Source: Wuchereria bancrofti (lineage: Eukaryota; Nematoda; Chromadorea; Rhabditida; Onchocercidae). Taken from it: a stretch of 64,000 nt of DNA. Under the pieces are notes generated by a model. It was given only the letters and a program-made list of their open reading frames with translations. It did not search any database and was not told the DNA's origin. The translations under genes and the position numbers were made by a program. Location of the stretch: NCBI GenBank assembly GCA_005281725.1, contig SSBO01000009.1, forward strand, positions 9,207,795 through 9,271,794, in the 5' to 3' direction. Shown in pieces: positions 40,501-51,693 of this stretch; the first letter of the stretch is position 1; each line of letters opens with the position of its first letter.

Positions 40501-43500
40501 CGTGAGAGGAAATTTAATAGAAAATATTTGAGAAAAGAAAAAAAAGAACATTTTTTTTTACACGATCCATTACTACTTATCACACATTTTGATCTAATTT
40601 TTAATGAAATCAATAGAATGTTTAAAGTAATGTCAATACCTTTCATCAATTATTAAAGTGTTCTATATCATCATGTATTTTTATAATGTTAAATTGTTTT
40701 AAAAAATTTCGCATTTTCGATAACTTTACGGAAGATGCGAGATGAAACTAAGTTCGCCATTAAATTTTCTTTTTTTTTTAAAAAAAAAGGATAGACAAAT
40801 TTGAATTATATATCTAATTAATATTGAAATTTAAAAGAAATAAAATAAGCATAATAAAATTTGATTTATATATATTCTCAGATTATTTATTTGAAGTAAT
40901 TAAGAATCTTATTGAATATTTTTTAATACATTTGACCCATACATTATTTTTATTTTCAAACATATTTTAAATGTTTATTAAACATTATTAGTTAGTAATC
41001 AAAGTGATCTGATACTTCATCATCAATAAATAATTTTAGCTTCACATCTTTTTAAGAAAGGCAATATTTTACAAGAAAAAAAGTTATTCAATTTAAAGCT
41101 TTGACATTGCAGTGCCCACCCTTATTCACATTAATTAATAAATTTGCTTGAAACTATATGATAATTTTAGCATTGAAGAATCCATTACCGCCTATTCTTG
41201 AACCAATATCATGGATAATTGGTCGCTGGGAAACGGAAACGTTAGCCGGTGATCGATTCCCGATATCATTTGAGCATCCATATAAGGAAATCTTGGATAT
41301 TTCACTTACCGATGTACCAATGTTTGATCGTCCACCCGTTAATGTTTTGTTGGTGTTTTTCTTTTTGAAATATTTATACATATATTTTTCTCAATTGAAA
41401 AGAAAAAGAAAAACATTCATTTTTGTAAAATTTTTAAGAAAAAGAAAAAAACCACTTATCTAAAACGTTTGCACTACGGTATAACATTTTTCTCTCTGAA
41501 ACATTACAGTATCTCATTACTCATTACAGTGTCAACTTTTTAATTTATAACTTTCGCATTACCATATTAAAGTTTAAACATGTTTGAAATTTGTTTCTAG
41601 TAGCTATTTAACATCTATAAGAAGCTATGAAAGAAAAATATTTAGAAAAAAATAAAAAAAAAATATTTGCATTTTGAAATATAAAACTTCCATTACAGTA
41701 TCTCATTTTTTGCTACAGTAACCAACCCTCAATTCATAGTTTTCGCATTACAACATCTAATTTTTAAAAAAATCGTTTCTATTAGCTATTAGACATTTAC
41801 AGGAAACTACGAAAAAAAAAAAGAAGAAAATTTATTTAGCATCCGAGCATATACTAAGGAAGGATCAGAATACAATGAAGTTGGCTTCATGACTGGAAAA
41901 CCATTCCGTGAATTAACTGGATTTCAAGAATTCAATAAGTCGTTAAATGGAAATGATCAAATTGCTATTGAAATGGTCAGTAATGCAGGTACTGGTCATT
42001 GCTGCAAAATAATTTTCAACATAAAAATTTTATATGATATAAAATTCTACTTTTCCATTTCTTATATTACATTTGCAATTTGAACAATTTTTCGTCTCCT
42101 ATATTGTGTTTATAATTTAAGTATTTTTTCACTTCCTTTATCATATTTAAAATTTAAATACTTTTTCATTTCCTGTCTTATATTTATAATTTATGAAAAT
42201 AAACAATTATTATTTTATGCAAAGTAAACTTATATTCTTTTTTTAGATTTGTGCTTTTTTATTTTCTTGTACCGTATTTAAAATATTTACAAAATATATG
42301 AAATTGCTTATAAAGCAAAAACAATGTTTTCAGAATGTAAAACTAACTTTGTCCCATGGGATATAAAAGGAATTGAATTTCAGTTGAATTATGAGAAAGG
42401 AAGGAACAAAATAGTTTGAAAGCAAAAAAAAGAGAGGAAAAAATTTCTAATTTCTTATGTCAAATTCAAGTCTAAATAATATTGCAGATATATTTTTGAA
42501 TAATTCCATTAAATAAAATGATACTTGTAATTGTGGTTACAATTTTGATTGCTAATTTTGCAAAATATACGGTTATAATTTTTGGTCATATATCAATTTA
42601 TAATCATTGTAAACTTTTATTAAATTTAGAAATCAGAAAGTCAAGACTAAATATTATAATAAGAAAAGGAATAATTCATCAATTGAAAATTTTTGAATCG
42701 AAATTCAGTCTATTTTTCTGTTATTATATTTAGTAAATGAAGTGATTTAATTGAACTATTCGATCATTCACAGCCATTAACATAAAAATTAGAAAACAAT
42801 TATAATTCTATAATGATTCCTTTTGAATTTATTAATAAAACTTAATTTCAGCTCTGATATTACTCTCCTAACTAAATTAAATAAAAATTCAATTAAATGT
42901 GCCTATGGATACTTTAGTTAATATTTAAATCCATTAATAATACTGTGTTTTTTTCATTAACTTTAATTATTTCCATATTAAAATTTCTATTACCAACACT
43001 TAATATTCGCTACGTTCAAACAAAAATTTATACCTGAATAAATTTTCTATTGTTTTCACTTGTTTTCATCCAATATTACGCTTAAATTGAAATTAATGGT
43101 TTTATGCATTTTTCCATTTACCATTTATTATTATTTTTTATTTTTATTATTACTGACTATTATTGTTATTATTATTATTAGTTATCACTATTATTAATAA
43201 TAGTTATCAATATTACTGCTATTATTATTACTATTGTCATTATTTATTATTATTATTGATTATTATTATTATTGAAGGCATAACTACAATTGAAGAAGGA
43301 ACGTTACGAAATGGTAAAATTTTGCTCAATTTAAAATATAAGCGTGCAACTCCGGCAGCTATTCATTATCTCTTAAAAAACGTAACAATTTTATCTTTTT
43401 CTCCTTTTTATTCTGACATCTCTTCTCTACCTTAAATTAAAAAATTTTGTTCCGCAAAAAGCAGCAATTTCATTTTTTTTTTTGCCTATTTTGAAATTGC

Positions 43501-45042
43501 TTGCATATTTTATGCTAGCATGAATTTGTGTTAAAAAAAAAATTGAAAAAGATAGTAGCATATTTAAATATGTAAATGTTTATTTATATGCGCATAGATG
43601 CTTTCCGATATATTCCCGAGAGCTTTAAAAACAATCAAAAAAATTTGAACTAATACTAAAATCAACTAATGTAGTAATTGTTAAATTGAAAAATGCTTAG
43701 CTTATGCTGAATTAAAATATTATGTTTGATAAGGAAAGATTCGTTTAAAATATTTTTTAAGTAGTGAAAATTTTTACAATATAAAAGCTTTCAATTCCTA
43801 ATACCACTGGGGTTTTAACACAATAATTTAGAATTATAACGAGAAAATTCGTTCGTGTAGAATAAATCAATAATTATATAAAATGGAAAAATTTTTAAAA
43901 TATTTTTAAAGAAAATCTAATTTGAAAACATAAAAGAACAAATTAAGAAACTTTTTTTTCCATTTAGTCACGACGAAGTTTCAAACTAAAAAACTCGAAT
44001 GTATTAGTGGAAAAAACATATATGGAATATTCAAATGGTACCACGCAAAAATGGATCAAACGATACCGAAGGACAAAAGATTATTTAATGGAATATTAAA
44101 AAAAAAAAAGTGAAATGGAAACAAAAGAATAAAAGTTAATAAATTTTACTTACCATTTCGAAACTACCTGATAAACTGATGGTATTCTTCACAGCATCCT
44201 AAAATGTATTTGCTTTTTTCTTTTACCTGATGAAACAAATATTAAATTTTGTGAAAATTTGTAGATGATCCAGAAAAAAATAAAAAAGGATTGTTACGGT
44301 TTAATAATGTTACAATTTATGGAATTCAAAAATTGATATTGTAAAATTAATGATTAATAATTTCATATTTTAACAATGATACATTTTAATTTAAAATTAG
44401 CTTTAATCAAATAAGCTATTATATCATAAATAAATAAGCATGTGTTTTCCTTTTCTTCTTTTTTGAATATAAACAATGGAAATATTTGTCAAATCAACTT
44501 GTAAATTAAAAAAAAATTTCGTCGTAATTGAATTCATTTTCTTATTTTCTTTTTTACTTGCTTATTTATGTAAATAAAATAAATCATTTTTTCCTCCTTT
44601 TTTTTTCTTCTTTTTTTAAAATTAAAAAATTATATCAGGTATTTTTTTGTAAAATTTATTTAATTATAAACAAATTCTTTCTAAGAGAAAAAAAAATTTG
44701 AATATATATATATTTTTTTTTTTTGGAAAAAAAGAGAAAGAGAAAAAATGGAGCTAATTAAAAAAGAAAAAATTGAATTAAGTAATAAATTGAAATAATT
44801 ACCAATTTAATAATTTGATATAAGAAAACACTCATTGTAACACTAATAATTTTATTTGGATGTATCACCGGTCGTGTACCTTTCTTATAATATTTTAACA
44901 AATCGCTATGTAATCGATATGTTAAAGGTACATCGCGTCGTTCCAATGGTTCATTATATTTTGTATCATAGATTGTTGAATTATTGCAATTTGATGATAG
45001 TATTAGAGATGTTAGCAAAAATAGGAAATAAACAAAATGCAT
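28508..45042 (-). CDS. Divergent Cys-loop (nicotinic-receptor-like) channel subunit
   Basis: A pentameric ligand-gated channel subunit of the cell membrane. Exons: 45042-44803, 44198-44154, 34689-34580, 33161-33024, 32629-32506, 31876-31765, 31577-31493, 31360-31221, 30149-29999, 29710-29668, 29358-29156, 28739-28508; about 540 residues. Seen: signal peptide (about 1-18), YWKDDFLQWNP, a Cys-loop of exactly 13 residues between Cys167 and Cys181 (with FFPFD), the loop-B Trp in GSWAH, a pre-M1 and M1 start at FYYVFNLVIPS, M2 near 288-308, M3 in exon 9, and M4 with YVLLIAVTVFLFF in exon 12. The vicinal Cys pair of alpha subunits is absent, so it is non-alpha. Pore residues are unusual (Ala at -1', Arg at 2', Met at 9'). 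The exon 5 end is uncertain by one codon (32506 or 32503). Another gene is nested in intron 2. The ligand cannot be told from sequence. Confidence 0.9.
30893..30971. repeat. (TTCA)n microsatellite in receptor intron 8
   Basis: About twenty uninterrupted copies of a 4-base unit, in the intron between the M2 and M3 exons. It is translated as a false Ser/Phe/Ile/His-rich frame. Confidence 0.98.
36348..36538. repeat. Direct duplication, copy 1 (191 bp)
   Basis: Begins GTTATTAATCTTATCAATG and ends with ATAACAAA. It matches 37584-37769 almost base for base, apart from a TA-run length change and a few substitutions. It contains the near-palindrome ATGCATGATGTATGCAT. Confidence 0.95.
37584..37769. 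repeat. Direct duplication, copy 2 (186 bp)
   Basis: Same orientation as copy 1, starting 1236 bases downstream, about 400 bases before the nested gene's ATG. No long terminal features or target-site duplications are obvious, so segmental duplication and a short repeat family are both possible. Confidence 0.95.
38161..44099 (+). CDS. Secreted EGF + ShKT + nitrobindin-fold (THAP4-like) protein
   Basis: Exons: 38161-38245, 39025-39144, 39402-39536, 41171-41348, 41840-41988, 43278-43381, 43968-44099; 300 residues. Domains in order: signal peptide (1-20); EGF-like with Cys33/41/47/56/58/67; ShKT with Cys70/77/86/100/104/107, ending SCGSC; then from about residue 118 a nitrobindin/THAP4 C-terminal type beta-barrel (formerly DUF1794): ILEPISWIIGRW, ETETLAGDRFP, NVFIRAYTKEG, EVGFM, TTIEEGTL, and a last strand pair around VEKTYMEYSNGTTQKW. 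Nitrobindins bind ferric haem and react with nitric oxide or peroxynitrite, and most are cytosolic; here the fold should be exported. The final 44 residues contain no histidine, whereas known nitrobindins hold haem through a His close to the C terminus. The gene lies wholly inside intron 2 of the receptor gene, opposite strand, ending 55 bases from receptor exon 2. The exon 4 donor (GTTGGT) is weak but phase-correct. Confidence 0.88.
41502..41813. repeat. Diverged tandem duplication in nested-gene intron 4
   Basis: Copy 1 (41502-41633) and copy 2 (41691-41813) share in the same order CATTACAGTATCTCATT, a TTTCGCATTAC block and a TTTCTA(G/T)TAGCTATT block followed by AAGCTATGAAAG or AAACTACGAAAA. 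The similarity is clear but eroded, so the duplication is old. Confidence 0.7.
43125..43277. repeat. Imperfect (ATT)n tract abutting the exon 6 acceptor
   Basis: A pyrimidine-poor ATT/TTA/ACT trinucleotide tract runs up to the AAG acceptor of nested-gene exon 6 at 43277. Length changes here could alter splicing efficiency; that is inference. Confidence 0.85.
44128..44133 (+). terminator. Poly(A) signal of the nested gene
   Basis: AATAAA 29 bases after the stop codon, with a second copy at 44138-44143. Both lie just before the receptor's exon 2 (44154-44198) on the opposite strand. Confidence 0.65.
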
Positions 45043-45847
45043 CGAAATTATTGTCAGATTTTTGATAATTTATGATAAATTACAAATTTTAATTTTATTG
45101 TTTGAATGATAGAAATCCAATAAAACCATATGTGAAATACCATTTTTCGAATAGCTGAAAAAAAAAAGGAAAGAAATGAGGAATGAATTGGAAATTTTTG
45201 AATAAATTGAACAAATTAAACAATGAAAAATAATGAATAAACGAAATGCATCAAAAATTCTATCATAATTTGAGCGATTTTTGATAAATTACAAATTTTT
45301 CAAATAACAATTTTTCCAATTTTTCTAACTGAATGATAGCAGTTAGAAAAAAACCATATATGAAATATCAATCCTTAATTAATAGCAGCAAGAAAAAAAA
45401 ATAGAAAAAAAATTAGGCAAATTAAAAGAAAAGAAGAGAAAATGTTCTTTTAGTAATTGAATTTTATAATTTTTTAGGTTTTTTCCTTTATTTTTAGAAA
45501 AAAAAAAACAAAACATAGGGAAAAGTTTGCATTTTTTGGAGAAAAAATAAGCAAAAAAGGAAGAAAGGAAAAAAAAATTGAAGAAAAACAACTGAATAAT
45601 GCGTGTTGTTTTAGAATATGTGAATGATAAGCAGCAATTGATGCGAAAAAGAAAAACAAACAAAAACTTTCTATATTTCTTTTGTCTTCTTAAAAGAAAA
45701 TTATTATGTCAAGAAAATGAAGAAAAGGTAATAAAAGGGCGTTTGTTATTTTTGTTCAATCATTTTTTTTTTTTTTGGAAAAGTTTTGTTTTGATTTTTA
45801 TCGATAAAAAGATAGATCTGATGACGAATGAGAAATAGTTCGAGGTA

Positions 45848-46422
45848 ACGGATTGACTGACGGACTAATGGATCGACGGACTGATAGATGGATGGACAAA
45901 TTGGTAGACGTATTGGCGGATTTGTGTACGGATGGATGATGGAGGATTGGTATGCGGACGGAAGGATGGATAAACGGAAAGACTGATAGACGGAACAGAT
46001 GGATGAACCTATAGATGGATGTATGGATGGGTAAATTGCTAGAAGGGCATACGGATTGGTGGACGGATAGATGGATGCAGGATTGGTAGAAGGATGAAAG
46101 GACGGTTGGATAGGCGGATGATAGAAAGATGGACGGAATGATGCGACGGCGGATGGACAGATGGATTGGTAAGCGAATGGATGGATGCAAGGATGGACGG
46201 ATGGATGAACGGATAGATGCAATAATGGACGGACGGACGGATGGATGGGCGGACGGACGGACGGATGGATGGACGGGCGGATGGATGAACGGATGGATGA
46301 ACGGATGGACGGACCGACGGACGGACGGACGGACGGATAAGTGAATAGATGGATGGATGAATGAATGAATGAATGGTTGGGTGGATGAAATAAATGGAGG
46401 ATGGATGGATAAGGATAAATGA
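45848..46422. repeat. Degenerate GGAC/GGAT tetranucleotide array
   Basis: About 575 bp built of four-base steps (GGAC, GGAT, GATG, and variants with AATG and GATA). It is strongly G-rich on the plus strand, with the purest part at 46195-46345. It stands out sharply from the surrounding AT-rich DNA. Confidence 0.95.
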
Positions 46423-47978
46423 TGCGGCGGAATCAGAAATGGGTAGTACTAGAATGAATGCGGTTTTGAAAAGAGAGATGGAGAGGGAAGGAGGGAAAGG
46501 GAAAAAAAAGACAAATAAAATCAGAAATTGGTGAAATTGGAATAGTGGTGGGCCAGTTAAAAGCATTGATTCATTAAACGACAAACAAAATGTCTCGAGT
46601 GTATATGAATATAAATGTGTGAGAGATATGAAAAGATATATTGCTTGGAAGAAGAAAAGTTTTCAAAATGCTCAAACATTTATTACTTTTTCATTTTCTT
46701 TTCTTTCTTTCTTTCTTTTTTGCTTTTATTTCTTATCTTTTCATACTTCTCATTTCATTTCAATTGTTATTTTCAAATTTTAAAAAATACCATTTTTCTT
46801 TTCTAAAATACAAAAAAATATTCTCATATCTTTTCACTTATCACTTAACTTTATCATATTTATTTATCAAAATTTTTATTACAATATTTGTTTTCTTTTT
46901 CAAAATCGTAATATTTGTTAAAAATTAAAACTATTTCACTTATATACAATAAAATGCATTTGTATATATATATGTTTGCATTTGAATGTAAAAAAATGAC
47001 ATAAATTTTATTAATTTAAAAGTTGCAGCAGTAATGTAAAAGTTTTTCTTTCAATGCAACAAACGAAAAGAAAATTTAATTTGTAAAAAACAAAAGAAAA
47101 GTTTAAATTTTTTATTTAATTTTAGCAAAATTTTGTCACAGAAATGCTGGAACTTACGCTAAAATTTAGTTTTTCAAATTGAAATTTGATAACTAAGTCG
47201 ATGAGATTTATAAATATATCATTAGAAAAAATCATTTCAAAATTCAGTTCAAAAAATTATTAAACAGCAAATATGTCTATTAAATAAAACCTGCAAATAC
47301 AGATATAAGATTTAAAAAAAGAAATCTTTTTTTCCTCATAAAGTAAGGAGAACAAAAGCAAATTAATATTTATTAATTAGTATTAAAAAGTAATGAAATT
47401 TAATACTTACAATGATACTTAACAATGCATTGCAATAAAGAAAAAGTAAAGACGAAGAAAAAAAAGTATGAAAAATGAATTCTTTCAATACTTTTATCAT
47501 AATTTATTAACACATTAATCATTCATTAATAATAAGTAATTAAATTTTTATTCTGCATTAAAACATTAAAATCAATAAAAACTGAGCATATTTGCACTGT
47601 TATTTATTTTCATTAACACATCGTACATTTTACAGATTATTATAATTAATTATTATAATTAATTACTGTGTTAATTTGATCTGAACAAAAAAAAGAAAAA
47701 AAAAACGATTTACTAAAGATTACAAATGGAAATCATTTATATTAAAAACTTGAATATGTTATATAGATGAATGAATAACTGATAAATTAATACAGCTTGC
47801 AAATTGGAACTAATTAATTAAAGAAGTAATTTTAAAAGTTGAAAATTTGGAAATATCATGTTTTTTTTAATTTAAATAAACGATGGATTAAACACTGCAT
47901 GCAAATGGAAGTAATTAATCAAAAAATTATATTTGAAAGTTAAAATTTTGAAAATACTATATCTTCCGTCACTGTCAA

Positions 47979-47984
47979 TTTATT
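47979..47984 (-). terminator. Poly(A) signal of the DB-domain gene
   Basis: AATAAA on the minus strand, 26 bases after the TGA stop of the DB-domain gene. Confidence 0.65.
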
Positions 47985-48009
47985 TGTACACATGTATTTT
48001 TTTATCAGA

Positions 48010-51000
48010 TCAAAATCGCCGAAAGTATCGGATGATGTCATGCCAGAAACATGATTTCATATTTTCAAAACGATCGAAACATGGAAGAAATGATGTATCC
48101 AAGTGTGTTATTTGACCTGAAATAAACAATTAATATTGAAAAAAAAAAATTAGAAAGTAAATAAAAAGAATTGATCGATATAGCTTTTTCATTGCTGCAA
48201 CTTTTAAAGTAAGAGAAAAAACTAAATTATGGAATGGCATAAAATTATTGAAATCATATAAAAACAAATTTTACAACAAATTTTGAAATTGTTTAAAAAT
48301 AGCATTTTATTCTACCAATCTAATAAATGGGGAAAAAGTGCTATAATAGTAAATAAATAAGATATTATTAGATTATCTATTAAAAAATATATTCTTCCTT
48401 TGTTATTTTCAGTAATTCATATTTGTATATTTAATAATTAAAAACAGGATATTGATTTTATTAAAAATGTGATCTTGAAAAAATTCCAATCTTTAATTTA
48501 TTTATTATATTTCATCCTTTTTTTAAATGAAATTCCAAAGCAGATTAATTTGAAATATTGCGAAAAATCTTCAAATTATCAAATGAAATAGATTTAAATT
48601 TAAATTACGCGATCTTCTGCTAGTATTTTCATTTATCTCTGATATATTTTATATATTTTAATTTAATAATTAATTGGTAAGTTTTTTTGTTTTTGTTACT
48701 TATAAATGATTTGAATGCTATAAGTACTAATGCATGACATAAAATCAATTAGAAATTTAGTGACGAAAACAAAAAGAAACGAAAATATCTTTGTTCTATA
48801 AATAAGTTAAATATTTTTAAATTACTCATTTTAAAAATTTGTGTTTATTGATGGAAAAAAAAAGCAAACAAAAAAAAAGGAAAAGGATAGTACTTTACCA
48901 GGCCTTTGATCACAAAATGTGAGACATTTTGCGCCAGCTATTGTTGTCGTTATACCGTTCCGCAAGCAGCATGGTCGATGATCACGACCTTGCGCAGCGC
49001 AAAATTGCATCTCTTTCATTGCATTTATGGGACATGAATCTTGATGCAAATACATTAATATTAACTGAAATGTAAAATTTACAACATTAATTTTATTCTT
49101 TAAATGCCATAAAAATTTTCATTTATAATAAATATATGGTAGAGATTAAATATTTGTTAAATATAAATTTTTGAATTTTTAAATTTTGATGGTATATATT
49201 AATAAAGAAAAAGATGAGAGAGATAGAAATTGGATGTATGTCAAATGAAGCATCTCATATCGGCGCATTTGTAATATCTTTCAAAACATGACAATTACAT
49301 CATCATTAAAGTCTTAAAGATTGTCAACGATTACTAAATGATTCTATCAAATAATGTCATTTTTGAAAATAAAAAAGAAAAAAAAATTTTTTTTTTTTTT
49401 TTGGCTGAAATATGAATGAAAAGATAGATGATAAAATTGTTTGATTTTTAAAAATTTCTGTTTTTAATCTTCTTTTTCAAAAAGAAACAAAAATCTTTAT
49501 TCAATTGTAGTTTTAAAAATTTCTAGTTTTCTTTTTTTTAAAAAAAAAACTTATTTCCTTTTTTTTTTGGTTGTAATATAATAGAAATATTTCGTAAAAT
49601 AAATAAAAAAAATTTTTTTCTCTTTTTTGTTTTTTTAAGTTTTTTTTTTTTTTGATTTTTTTGAAATTAAAACATAAAAAGATACAGCTTGTTGATTGTA
49701 ATAATTAAAATTGCATTTATTAAGGCAAGAATCTGGTAATTTCCGATCCATACAACACTCCAAAAATGCTTCATTTGGATCCTGAAATTTTCATTTTTTT
49801 TTTTAGAATGAACAAGTTTGAAATTTGTATTTAAATTAAAAATTTACACATTTGTTTATGCGAATTTATAAAACATAATTATAATGTATTATATGCACAC
49901 AAATATGTTTGTATGTATAATTAATTAATTCTTTATGCTAATTATTAGTCATGCATTTGTTGTAGACACTATTCAGAATTAAAATCCTATATAGCCATAA
50001 TAAATAGTATTAAAAGTTGAAAATGTTTGAAATTATTTAAATTTCTAATAGTTTTTAATAATTATAAAATTTGCTTTCTTTTCAATTTTAAAACAACAAA
50101 ATTGCATATTTTACATTTAACAATTTAGTACTGTGAAATTTTGTAATTCTTAATAACAAATTTATGATTTCTCAAATACGATTTTTCCTGAAAAAAGAAA
50201 AATGTTCATCCTATTTTTTAAATTTAATGTGATACTTAAATTAATAATAAAGTAAAATAATAATTGAAATTTGGATTATACATTGATTTACTATCTATGA
50301 TTATAAGTTAATTTTCCATAAATTAAAAATTTAAGTCATTCTTTTCTAAAATGCTGTACGCATTCTAAAAATGAGATTAGAAATTTTTTTGGCACATAAA
50401 CATGAACACAATAATATTTTCATTAAAATTTGAAAGCGATAATTTTTTAAAATATGGAGAAAAAAATTAAGCATAATTTATATTTCAAATATTGTCAAAT
50501 CTTTTAAATTGTAAAAAAAAAACAATCTTAAGGGCAATCTATTAAAATTTAAATACATTAATAAGAAATTGAAAATAATTAACCTGAAATGTTCGTCCTT
50601 TAATTGGTAATTCAGCAGCTGTTGGTGATACCATTGCAAGTGCACGTCGCTCATCTAACGCTCTTAATGGTTTACTTTTCCTATAAAATAATTTATTCAT
50701 TAGGTTACTTTAAAAAAAAAAAAAAAAAACGAGTAATTGATAGCAAAAAAAAAAAAATTTCATTTGAAATTTTTGAACAAAATATTTAGTATAAAAAAAT
50801 AACGCCAATTTTTTTTATTAAATTGAAAAAAGTGAAATTTTATAGCATTAATTTCTTCTTAAAATAATACTTTCAAAAAAAAGAAAAATAAATTTTGAGA
50901 TGAAAAAATTATTTAAAAAAAAATAATATTAGCATACCTATATTTAAATTGATTAAATGGTACAAGTAATGATGATGAATCATGCATTCTGCTATCTAAC

Positions 51001-51693
51001 ATTGATTGTGATCCTTTTGACCATTCCTGATCATTATCAAGCGTTGATAACATCAAATTTTTTGACGCACGTGCACGTAACTTATAGCATCCGTACTGTC
51101 CGCAACCATATGATGGCGGACAATTGCAAATTACTGATTGCGCTACTGGTACCGGTTGACAATAGGCCATTCCACCACATACTCCATTTGCATAGCACTT
51201 CAATAATTGAATTTACAATTATAATTGATAATTCTTTCTTTTCTCTTTTTTTAGAAATAAATTTTGTTTTTCTAATTTTTTATCAAAAATGTTTTCAAAT
51301 TTTATAATTTTAAATTTTCATACTAAATAATTAAAAGGAAAAAAGAAAACCGCACTGAATTAAAAGTTAAAATATGACAAAAGCATATTAATCATTTTTT
51401 TAAAACAATTTTTAAAAATTTTTACATATTATTTATATATTTTTCATTGTAATTTTATTCTAAATGTTTGTTTTTCTCTTTTCATTATAATTTAAATGTA
51501 ATTAATATAGAGTTATTTTAGAGATTTTAAAATCATTTATTAAAATTGAAATATTTCAAAAATTAAAAATTAAACTTTGGTAAAAAACAAACGAAAATCT
51601 TACCGCAAAAATAATGGATGGTAATGAAAATGAAAGTGCAATTATAAAAGTAAACTTAATGATATTTGTTTGCATTCCAAAAATGTGTAGCAT
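48010..51693 (-). CDS. Secreted DB-domain protein
   Basis: Exons: 51693-51604, 51197-50938, 50680-50584, 49781-49686, 49064-48899, 48116-48010; 271 residues. A signal peptide (1-30, ending SIIFA) fills exon 1. Exon 2 begins a seven-cysteine block (31-67: CYANGVC, CNCPPSYGCGQYGC) resembling an EGF- or EB-type fold, followed by a Ser- and charge-rich linker. From residue 150 the spacing ECC, SCLNKC, CPINAMKEMQFCAAQ, PCC, AKCLTFC, PCF and KSC is that of the DB module, a cysteine-rich extracellular domain common in nematodes. The protein ends nine residues after the last cysteine, at RRF. DB proteins are extracellular and mostly of unknown role; some may bind membrane receptors. I can give no more specific function. 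It reads toward the receptor gene, 3 kb away on the same strand. Confidence 0.9.

Larger units (their letters stand above)
45043..48009. other. Upstream region of the receptor gene and 3' flank of the DB-domain gene
   Basis: AT-rich except for the G-rich tetranucleotide array at 45848-46422. The several long minus-strand open frames over that array (Pro/Ser/His/Ile-rich) are translations of the repeat. The remainder, including the T-rich frames near 46615-46928, looks non-coding. Confidence 0.7.

Noticed and set aside
45746..46584. Long Pro/Ser/His/Ile-rich minus-strand open frames
   Set aside because: They are the reading of the GGAC/GGAT tetranucleotide array in several frames at once; there are no splice sites or homology.
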